DNA of 5,656 nt from an uncultured Chloroflexota bacterium (GCA_937870805.1 CALMZT010000444.1:1-5656); one strand, 5' to 3'. Positions 1 to 5,656 are shown, counted from the stretch's first letter. The notes: generated by a model from the letters alone, not told the origin. A program made the numbers and translations.

Positions 1-30
1 ATAACGCAAGTTTTCGCGTACAGCCGGAGT

Positions 31-45
31 AACTTTTGTAAAGTT
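31..45. repeat. Short inverted repeat upstream of the antitoxin-like gene
   Basis: Two perfect 6-base arms, AACTTT (31-36) and AAAGTT (40-45), are separated by TGT. The right arm runs into the candidate -35 element at 44-49. Because AbrB/MazE-type proteins often bind palindromes in their own promoters, it may be an operator half or a second site. It is short and AT-rich, so chance occurrence is a real alternative. Confidence 0.3.
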
Positions 46-72
46 GATTCGTCGGTAAGATAGTGATATGCT
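44..72 (+). promoter_or_regulatory. Candidate sigma-70-type promoter of the antitoxin-like gene
   Basis: TTGATT (44-49) is a 4/6 match to the -35 consensus. It is followed after 17 bases by TATGCT (67-72), a 4/6 match to the -10 consensus that carries an extended -10 TG at 64-65. A start near base 79-80 would leave a leader of about 33 bases before the ATG at 113. This is consensus matching by eye only. Confidence 0.4.
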
Positions 73-80
73 TGTCTTAC
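55..80. promoter_or_regulatory. Candidate operator: inverted repeat spanning the -10 element
   Basis: GTAAGA (55-60) and TCTTAC (75-80) are perfect inverted copies 14 bases apart, with a short inner AG/CT pairing at 62-63 and 71-72. The repeat brackets the candidate -10 hexamer (67-72). A dimeric repressor bound here would block RNA polymerase. This placement fits autoregulation by the AbrB/MazE-type protein encoded immediately downstream. The assignment is inferred from position and symmetry. Confidence 0.4.
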
Positions 81-112
81 TTCTAAAGAGGGCGCTTGCA
101 TAGGGGGTAAAG

Positions 113-316
113 ATGAAAGAGGTAGTCGCTACGGTAAGTAGTAAAGGACAGGTCGTGATTCCTGTTGAGGTGCGTAAGCAACTTGGGATTGAACAAGGGG
201 ATAAAGTCCTCTTTATTCTAAATGAAGAAGGTCAAGTAGAATTAAAGAGTGTTAAATATCCAACGGTTGCCTCATTGCGTGGCGCAGCAGGCAAACTCGC
301 TGGCAAACCTTTATGA
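113..316 (+). CDS. AbrB/MazE-type (swapped-hairpin) DNA-binding protein, truncated orphan antitoxin
   Basis: This 67-residue protein is almost entirely an AbrB/MazE/SpoVT-type swapped-hairpin domain. The family core is visible at residues 9-31 (SSKGQVVIPVEVRKQLGI, then a glycine-Asp turn before Lys31), followed by strands to about residue 45. The start is supported by AGGGGG at 102-107, five bases before the ATG. Such proteins usually act as antitoxins that dimerise, bind their own promoter and neutralise a PIN or MazF-like toxin through a C-terminal tail. Here the tail stops just after the family-typical SLRGAAG stretch (residues 54-60), whereas I recall homologues continuing roughly 20 residues further. 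No toxin gene follows; the next gene is convergent and ends 23 bases away. It is therefore probably an orphan remnant or a stand-alone regulator. The DNA-binding fold is well supported and the antitoxin role is inferred. Confidence 0.85.
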   Translation: MKEVVATVSSKGQVVIPVEVRKQLGIEQGDKVLFILNEEGQVELKSVKYPTVASLRGAAGKLAGKPL

Positions 317-339
317 AAAAGTGGTGGCTGAGCAGTCGT

Positions 340-1440
340 CTAACGGAAGGTAACGATGTCGTGCATCCAACGAGAGATGATACGTCGGAATGTCAGATCC
401 ACAACACCGGCGCGCAGTGCATCGCCTGCGATTTTGCGCGCGCCGTAAAATTTATCGTTGATGACTTCAAGGCTTTCATTCCATTTTTGCAGCAAAAACT
501 TTCCTTCATAGAGTAACAGCAGTCGAACATCCCACTGTTCGCTCTGAAAGTAACCGGATAGGAAGGCATTGCTGAGCACGCGAGTTTCATGATCGGAGGG
601 CAGTAAACCCCAGCGGAGAATGCGCGAACGACGACTTTTGAGATCTGCGATGAACGTGCCCATATCATAATAAGGACTATCAGTACGCTCAAAGGCGGTA
701 TCGAAGCACAAAATACCTTCTCCATTGATCACGAGGGTATTGCGCATATGAAAATCACCATGCACCCACACACGCTTCTCGTCGGAGAGGCGGTTCAGGA
801 TGTTGAGCGCCTTTTGCCAATCGGGGAAAGAGTCCAGGGATATACCAAATGTGTTCAGTTTCTCGGCTTCAGCACATAAGGCTTTCACACTGTCAGCAGG
901 TCCGTACTGTCGCTCAGCAGGCACTTCACCTAAGGGCAGTGAGTGAAAACGCCGCAGCCAACGCCCTGTATTGTAGAGCAGCTTACGTGCATTCGCGCTG
1001 GCACCCGGACGCAGCAGTTGACTTAAGGTAAGGGATGAATGATAGAGCGACTTGCCTTCAACATAATCCATGACAATCGCGTTAATTTCCGGCAGATACG
1101 TTTGTGGGGGAATACAGTGTAGACCGTTGCCCTCTTGGTCACGGAAAAGGTCGTAAATACGCTCCATGCTGGAATACTCACGGCTGCCTCGCAGAAGCAA
1201 TTCATGATTATTCCATGAGAGGTCAGCCTCAGTTTGATCGGGGAAACGTATAATTTTTACAACTAATTTCTTTAGCTGGTCGCCATTTGTGAGTGTAATG
1301 AAGTATAATACACTCCAAAGCATGTAACGGATTTGAATTTCACCTTGCAACCGCCAGTGAGATTCAGGACGTTGGTTAAAATGAGCAATCACCGCATCAG
1401 CAATAAAACTTGTACTCGCGTAGGCTTCTTTAACAGACAT
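340..1440 (-). CDS. APH/choline kinase-family phosphotransferase, substrate unknown
   Basis: This 366-residue soluble protein has the aminoglycoside phosphotransferase/choline kinase fold (Pfam APH type). The N-lobe has a candidate ATP-binding Lys62 in a VVKII strand and Glu88 as its likely partner. The hinge-like stretch is MDYVEG (124-129). The catalytic loop is HGDFHMRN (227-234), with catalytic Asp229 and metal-binding Asn234. The second metal ligand is Asp247, and a DSPYYDMG segment (254-261) follows, as usual in the family. All key residues are present, so an active ATP-dependent kinase is likely. The start is supported by AAGGAG ten bases upstream. It is transcribed divergently from the polysaccharide genes, which suggests a sugar, amino-alcohol or lipid-carrier substrate, but the sequence does not settle this. 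The fold alone is not evidence of antibiotic resistance. Confidence 0.85.
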   Translation of the reverse strand: MSVKEAYASTSFIADAVIAHFNQRPESHWRLQGEIQIRYMLWSVLYFITLTNGDQLKKLVVKIIRFPDQTEADLSWNNHELLLRGSREYSSMERIYDLFRDQEGNGLHCIPPQTYLPEINAIVMDYVEGKSLYHSSLTLSQLLRPGASANARKLLYNTGRWLRRFHSLPLGEVPAERQYGPADSVKALCAEAEKLNTFGISLDSFPDWQKALNILNRLSDEKRVWVHGDFHMRNTLVINGEGILCFDTAFERTDSPYYDMGTFIADLKSRRSRILRWGLLPSDHETRVLSNAFLSGYFQSEQWDVRLLLLYEGKFLLQKWNESLEVINDKFYGARKIAGDALRAGVVDLTFRRIISRWMHDIVTFR

Positions 1441-1450
1441 GATTTAATTT

Positions 1451-1456
1451 CTCCTT
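1451..1456 (-). promoter_or_regulatory. Ribosome binding site of the kinase gene
   Basis: On the - strand this reads AAGGAG, a near-ideal Shine-Dalgarno sequence. It lies ten bases before the ATG at 1440-1438 and is the main reason for choosing that start. Confidence 0.7.
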
Positions 1457-1498
1457 AAAATATCTTACAGAAATTAATGCTTAACATGCAAGATTCAC

Positions 1499-1526
1499 TT
1501 TATGATTATTTAATATTATTTAACAA
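1499..1526 (-). promoter_or_regulatory. Candidate promoter for the kinase gene
   Basis: Read on the - strand, TTGTTA (1526-1521) could be a -35 element. CATAAA (1504-1499) lies 16 bases on as a 4/6 -10 match, giving a leader of roughly 50 bases. The surrounding DNA is so AT-rich that several overlapping alternatives, such as TATTAA, exist. The exact placement is therefore weak, although a promoter somewhere here is expected. Confidence 0.25.
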
Positions 1527-1548
1527 ATGGTTTTTATACCGAATTGAG

Positions 1549-1574
1549 AAACAATCCAAAAAATTCACAAAAAA
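1549..1574. other. Phased A-tracts, possible intrinsic bend
   Basis: Two runs of six adenines, at 1558-1563 and 1569-1574, begin 11 bases apart, close to one helical turn. A shorter AAA run sits about one turn upstream at 1549-1551. Such phasing commonly bends DNA. The tracts lie roughly 60-90 bases upstream of the candidate polysaccharide-operon promoter, where a bend or AT-rich upstream element can raise transcription. The effect is inferred. Confidence 0.35.
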
Positions 1575-1604
1575 TTTTGATCATGAGGGCTGTTTTATTT
1601 TTAT

Positions 1605-1620
1605 CCTTTTGTTAAAAAGG
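1605..1620. repeat. Inverted repeat overlapping the -35 region of the polysaccharide genes
   Basis: CCTTTT (1605-1610) and AAAAGG (1615-1620) are perfect inverted arms around a four-base GTTA. The right arm overlaps the candidate -35 hexamer (1612-1617), which would suit an operator for a repressor or activator of the polysaccharide genes. Arms this short in AT-rich DNA can arise by chance. Confidence 0.3.
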
Positions 1621-1649
1621 TGTCGTCATTTTTGATATAGTGTTATAGG
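1612..1649 (+). promoter_or_regulatory. Candidate promoter of the polysaccharide gene series
   Basis: TATAGT (1636-1641) matches the -10 consensus at 5 of 6 bases. TTAAAA (1612-1617), a 4/6 match to the -35 consensus, lies 18 bases upstream. A second overlapping possibility is an extended -10 formed by TG at 1641-1642 and TATAGG at 1644-1649. Either would give a leader of about 25-35 bases to the ATG at 1681. The ribosome binding site GAAGGGA (1669-1675) lies five bases before that ATG. Confidence 0.4.
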
Positions 1650-1680
1650 ATTCAATTGTCGCCGAGAAGAAGGGACACTC

Positions 1681-3366
1681 ATGTCGCGTTTTAGGGTTCT
1701 ACTCCTGATCCTTGTTTTGTGGCTCATTTTTATCTACAACCTTGAGCGTCCAGACTTCGATTTCATTGGATTAGGGAATGTTGACCTCGACTCTGGTGTG
1801 TATGTGATCACCGGTCTGATTTCGATGGCGATTTTGATTCTTCCTGATCTCGCCAAGCGCTATGAAATTGCGCTGATCCCCACGCTCATCATCTATGTGA
1901 TTTCCCGTTTTGTAGTCGGCAATCCGATCACACAGCGTTCGATCTACATCACCATTACGGAAGTTGTCGTCTTAGCAGTTACCGTATGGATTGCCCGCAA
2001 GATTTCGCTCGTCATTTCTGATTTTGAGCAAACTGTCGAAGATGTCTTGCTGAAACCCGATGATCTCAACGTGTTTGACAAAGGCGAGGGCGAAGAAAAA
2101 ATCAACAATGAACTCTCGCGCGCCCGCTACTTCGATCACACCGTCGGCTTCTTACTCATCCACATGAGTTCCTTTGAACAAAGTGAAGACCTAACGACTA
2201 TGCGCTTTGATATGGAAGGTGCGCTGCAACGGCGTTACATGCAGTTGCGTGTGGCTCAGGTTGCCCGTTCCATTCTCCCCAAAAGCAGCATCCTGGTATG
2301 GGACGATGATGATTTAGTGGTCTCCTTACCGGAGACGGGTTATGCCGCTACCGAGCAGTTAGCGCGCGCTTTGTATACGAAGTTGGCGCTGCACCTCAAT
2401 TTAACAATTCCGATGGGTATTGCCGTCTTCCCGAAAGATGGCTTGATATACCATGACCTGGTACAGGCGACCATGCGTAATCTGCTCGACTTCGGTGATT
2501 CATCAGACGATGACGAAGAGCCACCATCAGAAACGCCGCAGTCAATCCGAGTCAAAACCAACAGCCAAGGGGTTTTGAATACAAAAGCAGATTTTGCGAC
2601 CATTGTTAAAACTCAATGGCATGGGATTATGAACCCCCTGCCCCGCATTCAAGGGTTGACCGTCAGACCCGCTGGCGGCGATAGTAACCTCTATGACCCA
2701 AACTTCTGGTTGCACGACCTCCCTTATCAAAGCATCACCTCGCGTTCGTTCTATCAGGTCGTCAAGCGCATTACTGATGTCGTCGTCGTCGTCGCTTCTT
2801 TTCCGGTCACCTTGCCCGCCATGGGACTCATCGCATTGCTTATTAAAATGACCGACGGCGGGAGCATTGTTTTCAAACAGGAGCGCACAGGCTTCGGCGG
2901 GCGGCGCTTTAAAATGTATAAGTTTCGTTCGATGGTCGAAGATGCGGAAGAATTGCTGAAAGACCTCGCTGCCAAAGGTTTAGCGGTGCTTGATGAAAAA
3001 GGCAGACTTGCCGAACCCTTGAAACTCGACCCCGACCCGCGCATTACCCGTATCGGGCGTATCTTACGCAAGACCAGCCTGGATGAACTGCCTCAAATTT
3101 TCAACGTTTTACGAGGCGACATGAGCCTCGTCGGTCCTCGTCCCACAAGCTGGGGCTTGAACCGTTATCAGCTAAAACACACTGAACGTCTCAACGTGCG
3201 TCCGGGACTCACAGGTTTATGGCAAATTTCTGCGCGCGGCAACACTGATTTTGACATCTGGCTGCAATGGGACAACGCCTACATTGACAAAATGAGCTTC
3301 CTGCTCGATATGCAGATTCTTGTCCGTACAGTCGGCAAGGTGATGAAACGTAAAGGCGCTCGCTAA
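1681..3366 (+). CDS. Polyprenyl-phosphate sugar-1-phosphate transferase with an internal degenerate GGDEF-like domain
   Basis: This 561-residue membrane enzyme probably primes polysaccharide repeat synthesis by moving a sugar-1-phosphate from a nucleotide sugar to undecaprenyl phosphate. The sugar is unknown. Hydrophobic segments lie at about 4-20, 39-56, 62-80 and 88-112. Residues 138-272 resemble a GGDEF domain: VVSLPET follows the signature, and GIAVFPKDG (246-254) matches the family's late conserved block. The signature itself reads DDDDL (208-212), with no RxxD inhibitory site, so cyclase activity is unlikely. An acidic linker (273-280) follows. The bacterial sugar transferase domain spans about 358-555: a re-entrant hydrophobic helix after Asp366, FKQERTG (398-404), KFRSM (414-418), the catalytic pair Asp468-Glu469 in SLDELPQ, GPRPT (485-489) and RPGLTGLWQ (507-515). 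WcaJ-like enzymes usually carry a Rossmann-like domain where the GGDEF-like part sits. Catalytic assignment is firm; the middle domain is a fold inference. Confidence 0.92.
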   Translation: MSRFRVLLLILVLWLIFIYNLERPDFDFIGLGNVDLDSGVYVITGLISMAILILPDLAKRYEIALIPTLIIYVISRFVVGNPITQRSIYITITEVVVLAVTVWIARKISLVISDFEQTVEDVLLKPDDLNVFDKGEGEEKINNELSRARYFDHTVGFLLIHMSSFEQSEDLTTMRFDMEGALQRRYMQLRVAQVARSILPKSSILVWDDDDLVVSLPETGYAATEQLARALYTKLALHLNLTIPMGIAVFPKDGLIYHDLVQATMRNLLDFGDSSDDDEEPPSETPQSIRVKTNSQGVLNTKADFATIVKTQWHGIMNPLPRIQGLTVRPAGGDSNLYDPNFWLHDLPYQSITSRSFYQVVKRITDVVVVVASFPVTLPAMGLIALLIKMTDGGSIVFKQERTGFGGRRFKMYKFRSMVEDAEELLKDLAAKGLAVLDEKGRLAEPLKLDPDPRITRIGRILRKTSLDELPQIFNVLRGDMSLVGPRPTSWGLNRYQLKHTERLNVRPGLTGLWQISARGNTDFDIWLQWDNAYIDKMSFLLDMQILVRTVGKVMKRKGAR

Positions 3367-3368
3367 AA

Positions 3369-4559
3369 ATGCTTGTTTTTACATTATTGTCGATCATCTT
3401 TTGGCTTTCATTTGCGGCGCTGCTCTGGACATACTTCGGTTATCCGCTGTTGATGTATATCCGATCAAAAGTCTTCCCCGCCCCTATACGCAAAGACCCT
3501 AATCTGCAACCCTCCATTACGATGCTCATCCCCGCGTACAACGAAGCCGACGTGATCCGTCGCAAGCTGGAAAACACTGTCGCCATCGATTATCCCAAAG
3601 ACAAGTTTGAAGTCCTGGTGATTGACGACGGCAGCACCGACGACACCGTAAAAATCATCGAGGAATTTGCCGACAAAGGCATCACCCTTCTGCGCCAGCC
3701 ACAGCGCGGCGGCAAAATGGGCGCGGTCAACATGGGCTTCCAAAACGCAAAGGGCGAGATTGTCGTCCTCAGCGATGCCTCTCCCAACTACGAAGCCTCA
3801 TCCCTCAAAATCCTGATGCAACCCTTCGCCGATGAAAAAGTCGGCGTCGTCGTCGGCACGCTGGCGGTGTGGGATGCGACAAACGCTGTCGCCAAACCGG
3901 CGGGTCTATACTGGAAGTATGAAGCAGCACTGCGCAAGTGGGAGAGCCGCACAGGCAACACCGTCGCGGTACACGGCAATATGTTCGCCGTCCGTCGCCA
4001 ACTGCATCGCCCACTGAAAACGGGTACGGTCAACGACGAATTCAGCATCGCAATGGAAGCTATTCGTCAGGGCTATCGCGTCGTCTACGAGCCAAACGCC
4101 ATCAGCTACGACGATGCCAGTTCCAGCATGAAGGATGAATTCAATCGGCGCGTGCGTATCAACGCCGGACGTTTCCAGGCGCTATTTTCGGCAGGCTATC
4201 TGCGCGCCCCCAATCTAGAAACCAGCTTCCGCTTATTCTCGCACAAGCTGCTGCGCCCGCTGACACCCGTGTTTATGGTGCTGACGCTGGTGACAAATCT
4301 TCTCGCCTTCCTGTTCCCGAATGACGGCAACCCCGTTGCACTGAACGGCTTGTTGGGTGTCGTGCTGCTGTTGGGACAGCTAGCATTCTATTTGCTGTCA
4401 TATCTGGGCTGGCTTGCCGAAAAGCAAGGGCGTCATCTAAAATTGCTGAATGTTCCCTACTACTTCACAAGCTCAAATCTGGCGGCATTGGTTGGGATGT
4501 GGCGGTGGATTCGCGGTACGCAAAAAGTAACATGGCAAAAGCGCGAAGCCGCGAACTAA
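3369..4559 (+). CDS. Membrane-anchored family 2 glycosyltransferase
   Basis: This 396-residue enzyme has the GT-A fold of family 2 and most resembles processive or cellulose-synthase-like members. The N-terminal hydrophobic anchor covers about residues 3-30. The nucleotide-sugar domain starts at IPAYNE (54-59) and continues through VIDDGSTDDT (84-93, Asp86/Asp87) and the SDAS motif with Asp136, the DxD equivalent. It then has NDEF (222-225), carrying the likely catalytic acid, and RRVRINAGRFQAL (260-272), which occupies the place of the Q/RxxRW motif. Hydrophobic segments at about 297-317, 326-348 and 362-380 close the protein, so the active site should face the cytoplasm. Its ATG follows the previous stop codon by 2 bases, so the two genes are very probably cotranscribed and translationally coupled. 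It likely extends the lipid-linked sugar made by its neighbour. Donor, acceptor and linkage cannot be read from the sequence. Confidence 0.92.
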   Translation: MLVFTLLSIIFWLSFAALLWTYFGYPLLMYIRSKVFPAPIRKDPNLQPSITMLIPAYNEADVIRRKLENTVAIDYPKDKFEVLVIDDGSTDDTVKIIEEFADKGITLLRQPQRGGKMGAVNMGFQNAKGEIVVLSDASPNYEASSLKILMQPFADEKVGVVVGTLAVWDATNAVAKPAGLYWKYEAALRKWESRTGNTVAVHGNMFAVRRQLHRPLKTGTVNDEFSIAMEAIRQGYRVVYEPNAISYDDASSSMKDEFNRRVRINAGRFQALFSAGYLRAPNLETSFRLFSHKLLRPLTPVFMVLTLVTNLLAFLFPNDGNPVALNGLLGVVLLLGQLAFYLLSYLGWLAEKQGRHLKLLNVPYYFTSSNLAALVGMWRWIRGTQKVTWQKREAAN

Positions 4560-4587
4560 ATCTGTGCGTTAAACATTTCGTTGATGG

Positions 4588-4617
4588 GGGCAGGCTGCAA
4601 GGCTTGCCCTTATATTT
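4588..4617 (+). terminator. Hairpin with weak T-tract: possible leaky terminator or attenuator
   Basis: GGGCAGGC (4588-4595) pairs with GCTTGCCC (4602-4609) to make an eight-pair stem containing one G-T wobble and a six-base loop. TTATATTT (4610-4617) follows. The stem is strong, but the T-tract is broken by two adenines. It lies 28 bases after the glycosyltransferase stop and 19 bases before the flippase start. Partial termination, or protection of the upstream mRNA end, is more likely than a full stop, since the downstream gene belongs to the same pathway and no clear new promoter was seen. Confidence 0.45.
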
Positions 4618-4628
4618 GTGGGTATGTT

Positions 4629-5656
4629 ATGTCTGAATCCTTTGCAAAGAAAACGATTAAAGGCGCTGCGTGGACGTATTTAGGCTATGTCCTGAATAAA
4701 TCTTCCGGCTTCATCATGTCGGTGTTCCTCACGTACCTGATTTTGCCAGCCCAGTATGGAATTATCGGCTTGGCGCTGACCACAATGTCGTTTTTGGACG
4801 CGATACGTGACCTTGGTATGGGGATGGCGCTGGTTCAACGGCGCGGAGAGATTGATGAAGCGGCAGATACGGCATTCTGGCTTAACCTGGTTGCCAATAT
4901 CTTCTTTTGGGTCTTTGTGATACTGACTGCGCCCCTTGTTGCCGGGTTCTTCAATGAACCCCTGTTGATACAAATTCTCCCCGTCATCACTTTCACATTC
5001 ATTCTTACCAGCCTCGGAGGTATTCATGATGCGCTGCTTCAGCGTGAGATGAATTTTTCCAGGCGTATCATTCCTGATCTTGCATCGAGCTTTACCAAAG
5101 CGCTGACAACCGTTGTCTTAGCGCTCATTCTGCCAACCGATCAGAAGGTGTGGGCGCTGGTCTTTGGGCAGATTGTCGGGCGTGTGTTCTTCTTGCTCGT
5201 CGTATGGAGGGTCCAACCATGGCGTCCACGCTGGCGCGTCAGCTTTCCGATTGCTCGCGAACTGCTCGGCTTCGGTTATAAAGTGTCGATTGACAGTTTT
5301 ATCTCTGCCCTGCAAGCCAACCTTGATTATGTATTTATCGGACGATTTCTGGGTGAAAGTGCCCTGGGTATCTATACGGTTGCATTTCGTGTGCCGGAAC
5401 TTATCATTATCAACTTCTCCAACGTCATTGCCGGTGTGCTATTTCCCGCTTACGCCTCCCTTGAAGACCCTGCCAAAATACGCGAGGCAATGCTTGCTAC
5501 GTTGCGCTACATTGCTATCGTCACAGTTCCCGCAGGGATTGGTTTAGCGCTGATTTCGCCCCTGTTTGTCAGATCAGTATTTGACCCTAATTATGCTGAG
5601 GCGGGTCCTATGATGGCACTGCTATCACTGTACGGAATGTTATTGGCAGTGTCGTG
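4629..5656 (+). CDS. Wzx/PST-family polysaccharide flippase, 3' end outside the window
   Basis: The frame opened by ATG at 4629 stays open to the window edge, giving 342 residues and missing probably the last 130-150 of a typical 480-500. It begins MSESFAKKTIKGAAWTYLGY and continues as alternating hydrophobic helices with short polar loops. Family-like features are LILPAQYG (37-44), the DLGMGMALVQRR segment ending the second helix region, LQREMNFSRR in the next cytoplasmic loop, and LDYVFIGRFLGESALGIYT about 235-255 residues in. These match lipopolysaccharide biosynthesis/MATE-like Wzx exporters, which move undecaprenyl-linked oligosaccharides across the inner membrane. An upstream ATG at 4624 is in a different frame. 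The ribosome binding site is weak (GGG at 4620-4622). It lies 69 bases after the glycosyltransferase and should handle that enzyme's product. The family is secure; the cargo is unknown. Confidence 0.9.
   Translation, partial: MSESFAKKTIKGAAWTYLGYVLNKSSGFIMSVFLTYLILPAQYGIIGLALTTMSFLDAIRDLGMGMALVQRRGEIDEAADTAFWLNLVANIFFWVFVILTAPLVAGFFNEPLLIQILPVITFTFILTSLGGIHDALLQREMNFSRRIIPDLASSFTKALTTVVLALILPTDQKVWALVFGQIVGRVFFLLVVWRVQPWRPRWRVSFPIARELLGFGYKVSIDSFISALQANLDYVFIGRFLGESALGIYTVAFRVPELIIINFSNVIAGVLFPAYASLEDPAKIREAMLATLRYIAIVTVPAGIGLALISPLFVRSVFDPNYAEAGPMMALLSLYGMLLAVS

Larger units (their letters stand above)
1441..1680. other. AT-rich divergent intergenic region
   Basis: This 240-base spacer between divergent start codons is about 28% GC by direct count (66 of 240), far below the flanking genes. 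It must carry promoters for both the kinase and the polysaccharide genes. It contains phased A-tracts, an inverted repeat and candidate promoter elements, listed separately. No open reading frame or structured RNA was recognised in it. Confidence 0.85.

Noticed and set aside
3..32. Tail of an upstream gene (frame ending in TAA at 30-32)
   Set aside because: Only nine codons are visible, with no recognisable motif, so it cannot be separated from chance.
313..516. An open frame starting ATGA over the antitoxin stop, in the position of a toxin gene
   Set aside because: The 67-residue product shows no toxin-like motif, and from base 340 onward it lies antisense to the well-supported kinase gene, so it is most likely a shadow frame.
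340..1440. Calling the kinase an aminoglycoside-resistance enzyme
   Set aside because: Only the general APH-fold motifs are present. The context is polysaccharide synthesis, and no resistance-subfamily signature was recognised.
2092..2496. Active diguanylate cyclase making cyclic di-GMP
   Set aside because: The signature glycines and the early metal-binding aspartate are absent, so synthesis of cyclic di-GMP is very unlikely.
2779..2793. Five tandem GTC triplets in the sugar transferase, as a possible phase-variable repeat
   Set aside because: They encode Val367-Val371 in the re-entrant hydrophobic helix. Triplet slippage would not shift the frame, and GTC is common in these genes.
2754..3071. 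105-codon - strand open frame within the sugar transferase
   Set aside because: It is serine- and arginine-rich with no motif, and lies opposite the most conserved catalytic coding sequence; it is a shadow frame.
4680..5027. 115-codon - strand open frame opposite the flippase gene
   Set aside because: Its composition is polar and low in hydrophobics with no domain pattern, while the + strand frame is a clear flippase.
5164..5547. 127-codon + strand open frame at the right end
   Set aside because: It overlaps the flippase in another frame and is rich in Ser and Cys with no recognisable motif; the flippase frame continues unbroken through it.
1..5656. CRISPR arrays, tRNA or rRNA genes, and insertion sequences
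   Set aside because: No regularly spaced repeats, cloverleaf-like structures, rRNA-like stretches, transposase motifs or terminal inverted repeats were seen.

Overview
The window looks like part of a bacterial surface-polysaccharide (exopolysaccharide or O-antigen-like) locus, with an orphan antitoxin-like gene at its left edge. Coding GC is near 50%, and the 240-base divergent spacer falls to about 28% by direct count. The protein style suggests an environmental bacterium, possibly Chloroflexota. The reasons are the AbrB protein's family-typical C-terminal stretch and the large multi-domain sugar transferase. This assignment is inferred from resemblance only; there is no rRNA or other marker gene here.

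Layout: bases 1-112 hold a candidate promoter with two inverted repeats. Next comes a 67-residue AbrB/MazE-type DNA-binding protein on the + strand (113-316). No toxin gene follows it. A phosphotransferase of the APH/choline kinase fold lies convergently on the - strand (340-1440), and the two stop codons are only 23 bases apart. An AT-rich divergent spacer (1441-1680) separates the kinase from a + strand gene series. That series is a polyprenyl-phosphate sugar-1-phosphate transferase (1681-3366), a membrane-anchored family 2 glycosyltransferase starting 2 bases later (3369-4559), a small hairpin (4588-4609), and a Wzx/PST-type flippase that runs off the right edge (4629 to beyond 5656).

The three + strand genes form a coherent pathway. 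The sugar transferase would load the first sugar phosphate onto undecaprenyl phosphate at the inner face of the membrane. The glycosyltransferase would add a further sugar, and the flippase would move the lipid-linked oligosaccharide across the membrane. A polymerase (Wzy), chain-length regulator and more glycosyltransferases would be expected outside the window.

The most notable item is the sugar transferase. Between its N-terminal membrane segments and its catalytic domain there is a region that reads as a degenerate GGDEF domain, where WcaJ-type enzymes usually carry a Rossmann-like domain. Its signature position reads DDDDL and no RxxD inhibitory site is visible. This suggests a built-in, non-catalytic nucleotide-sensing or structural module on the priming enzyme.
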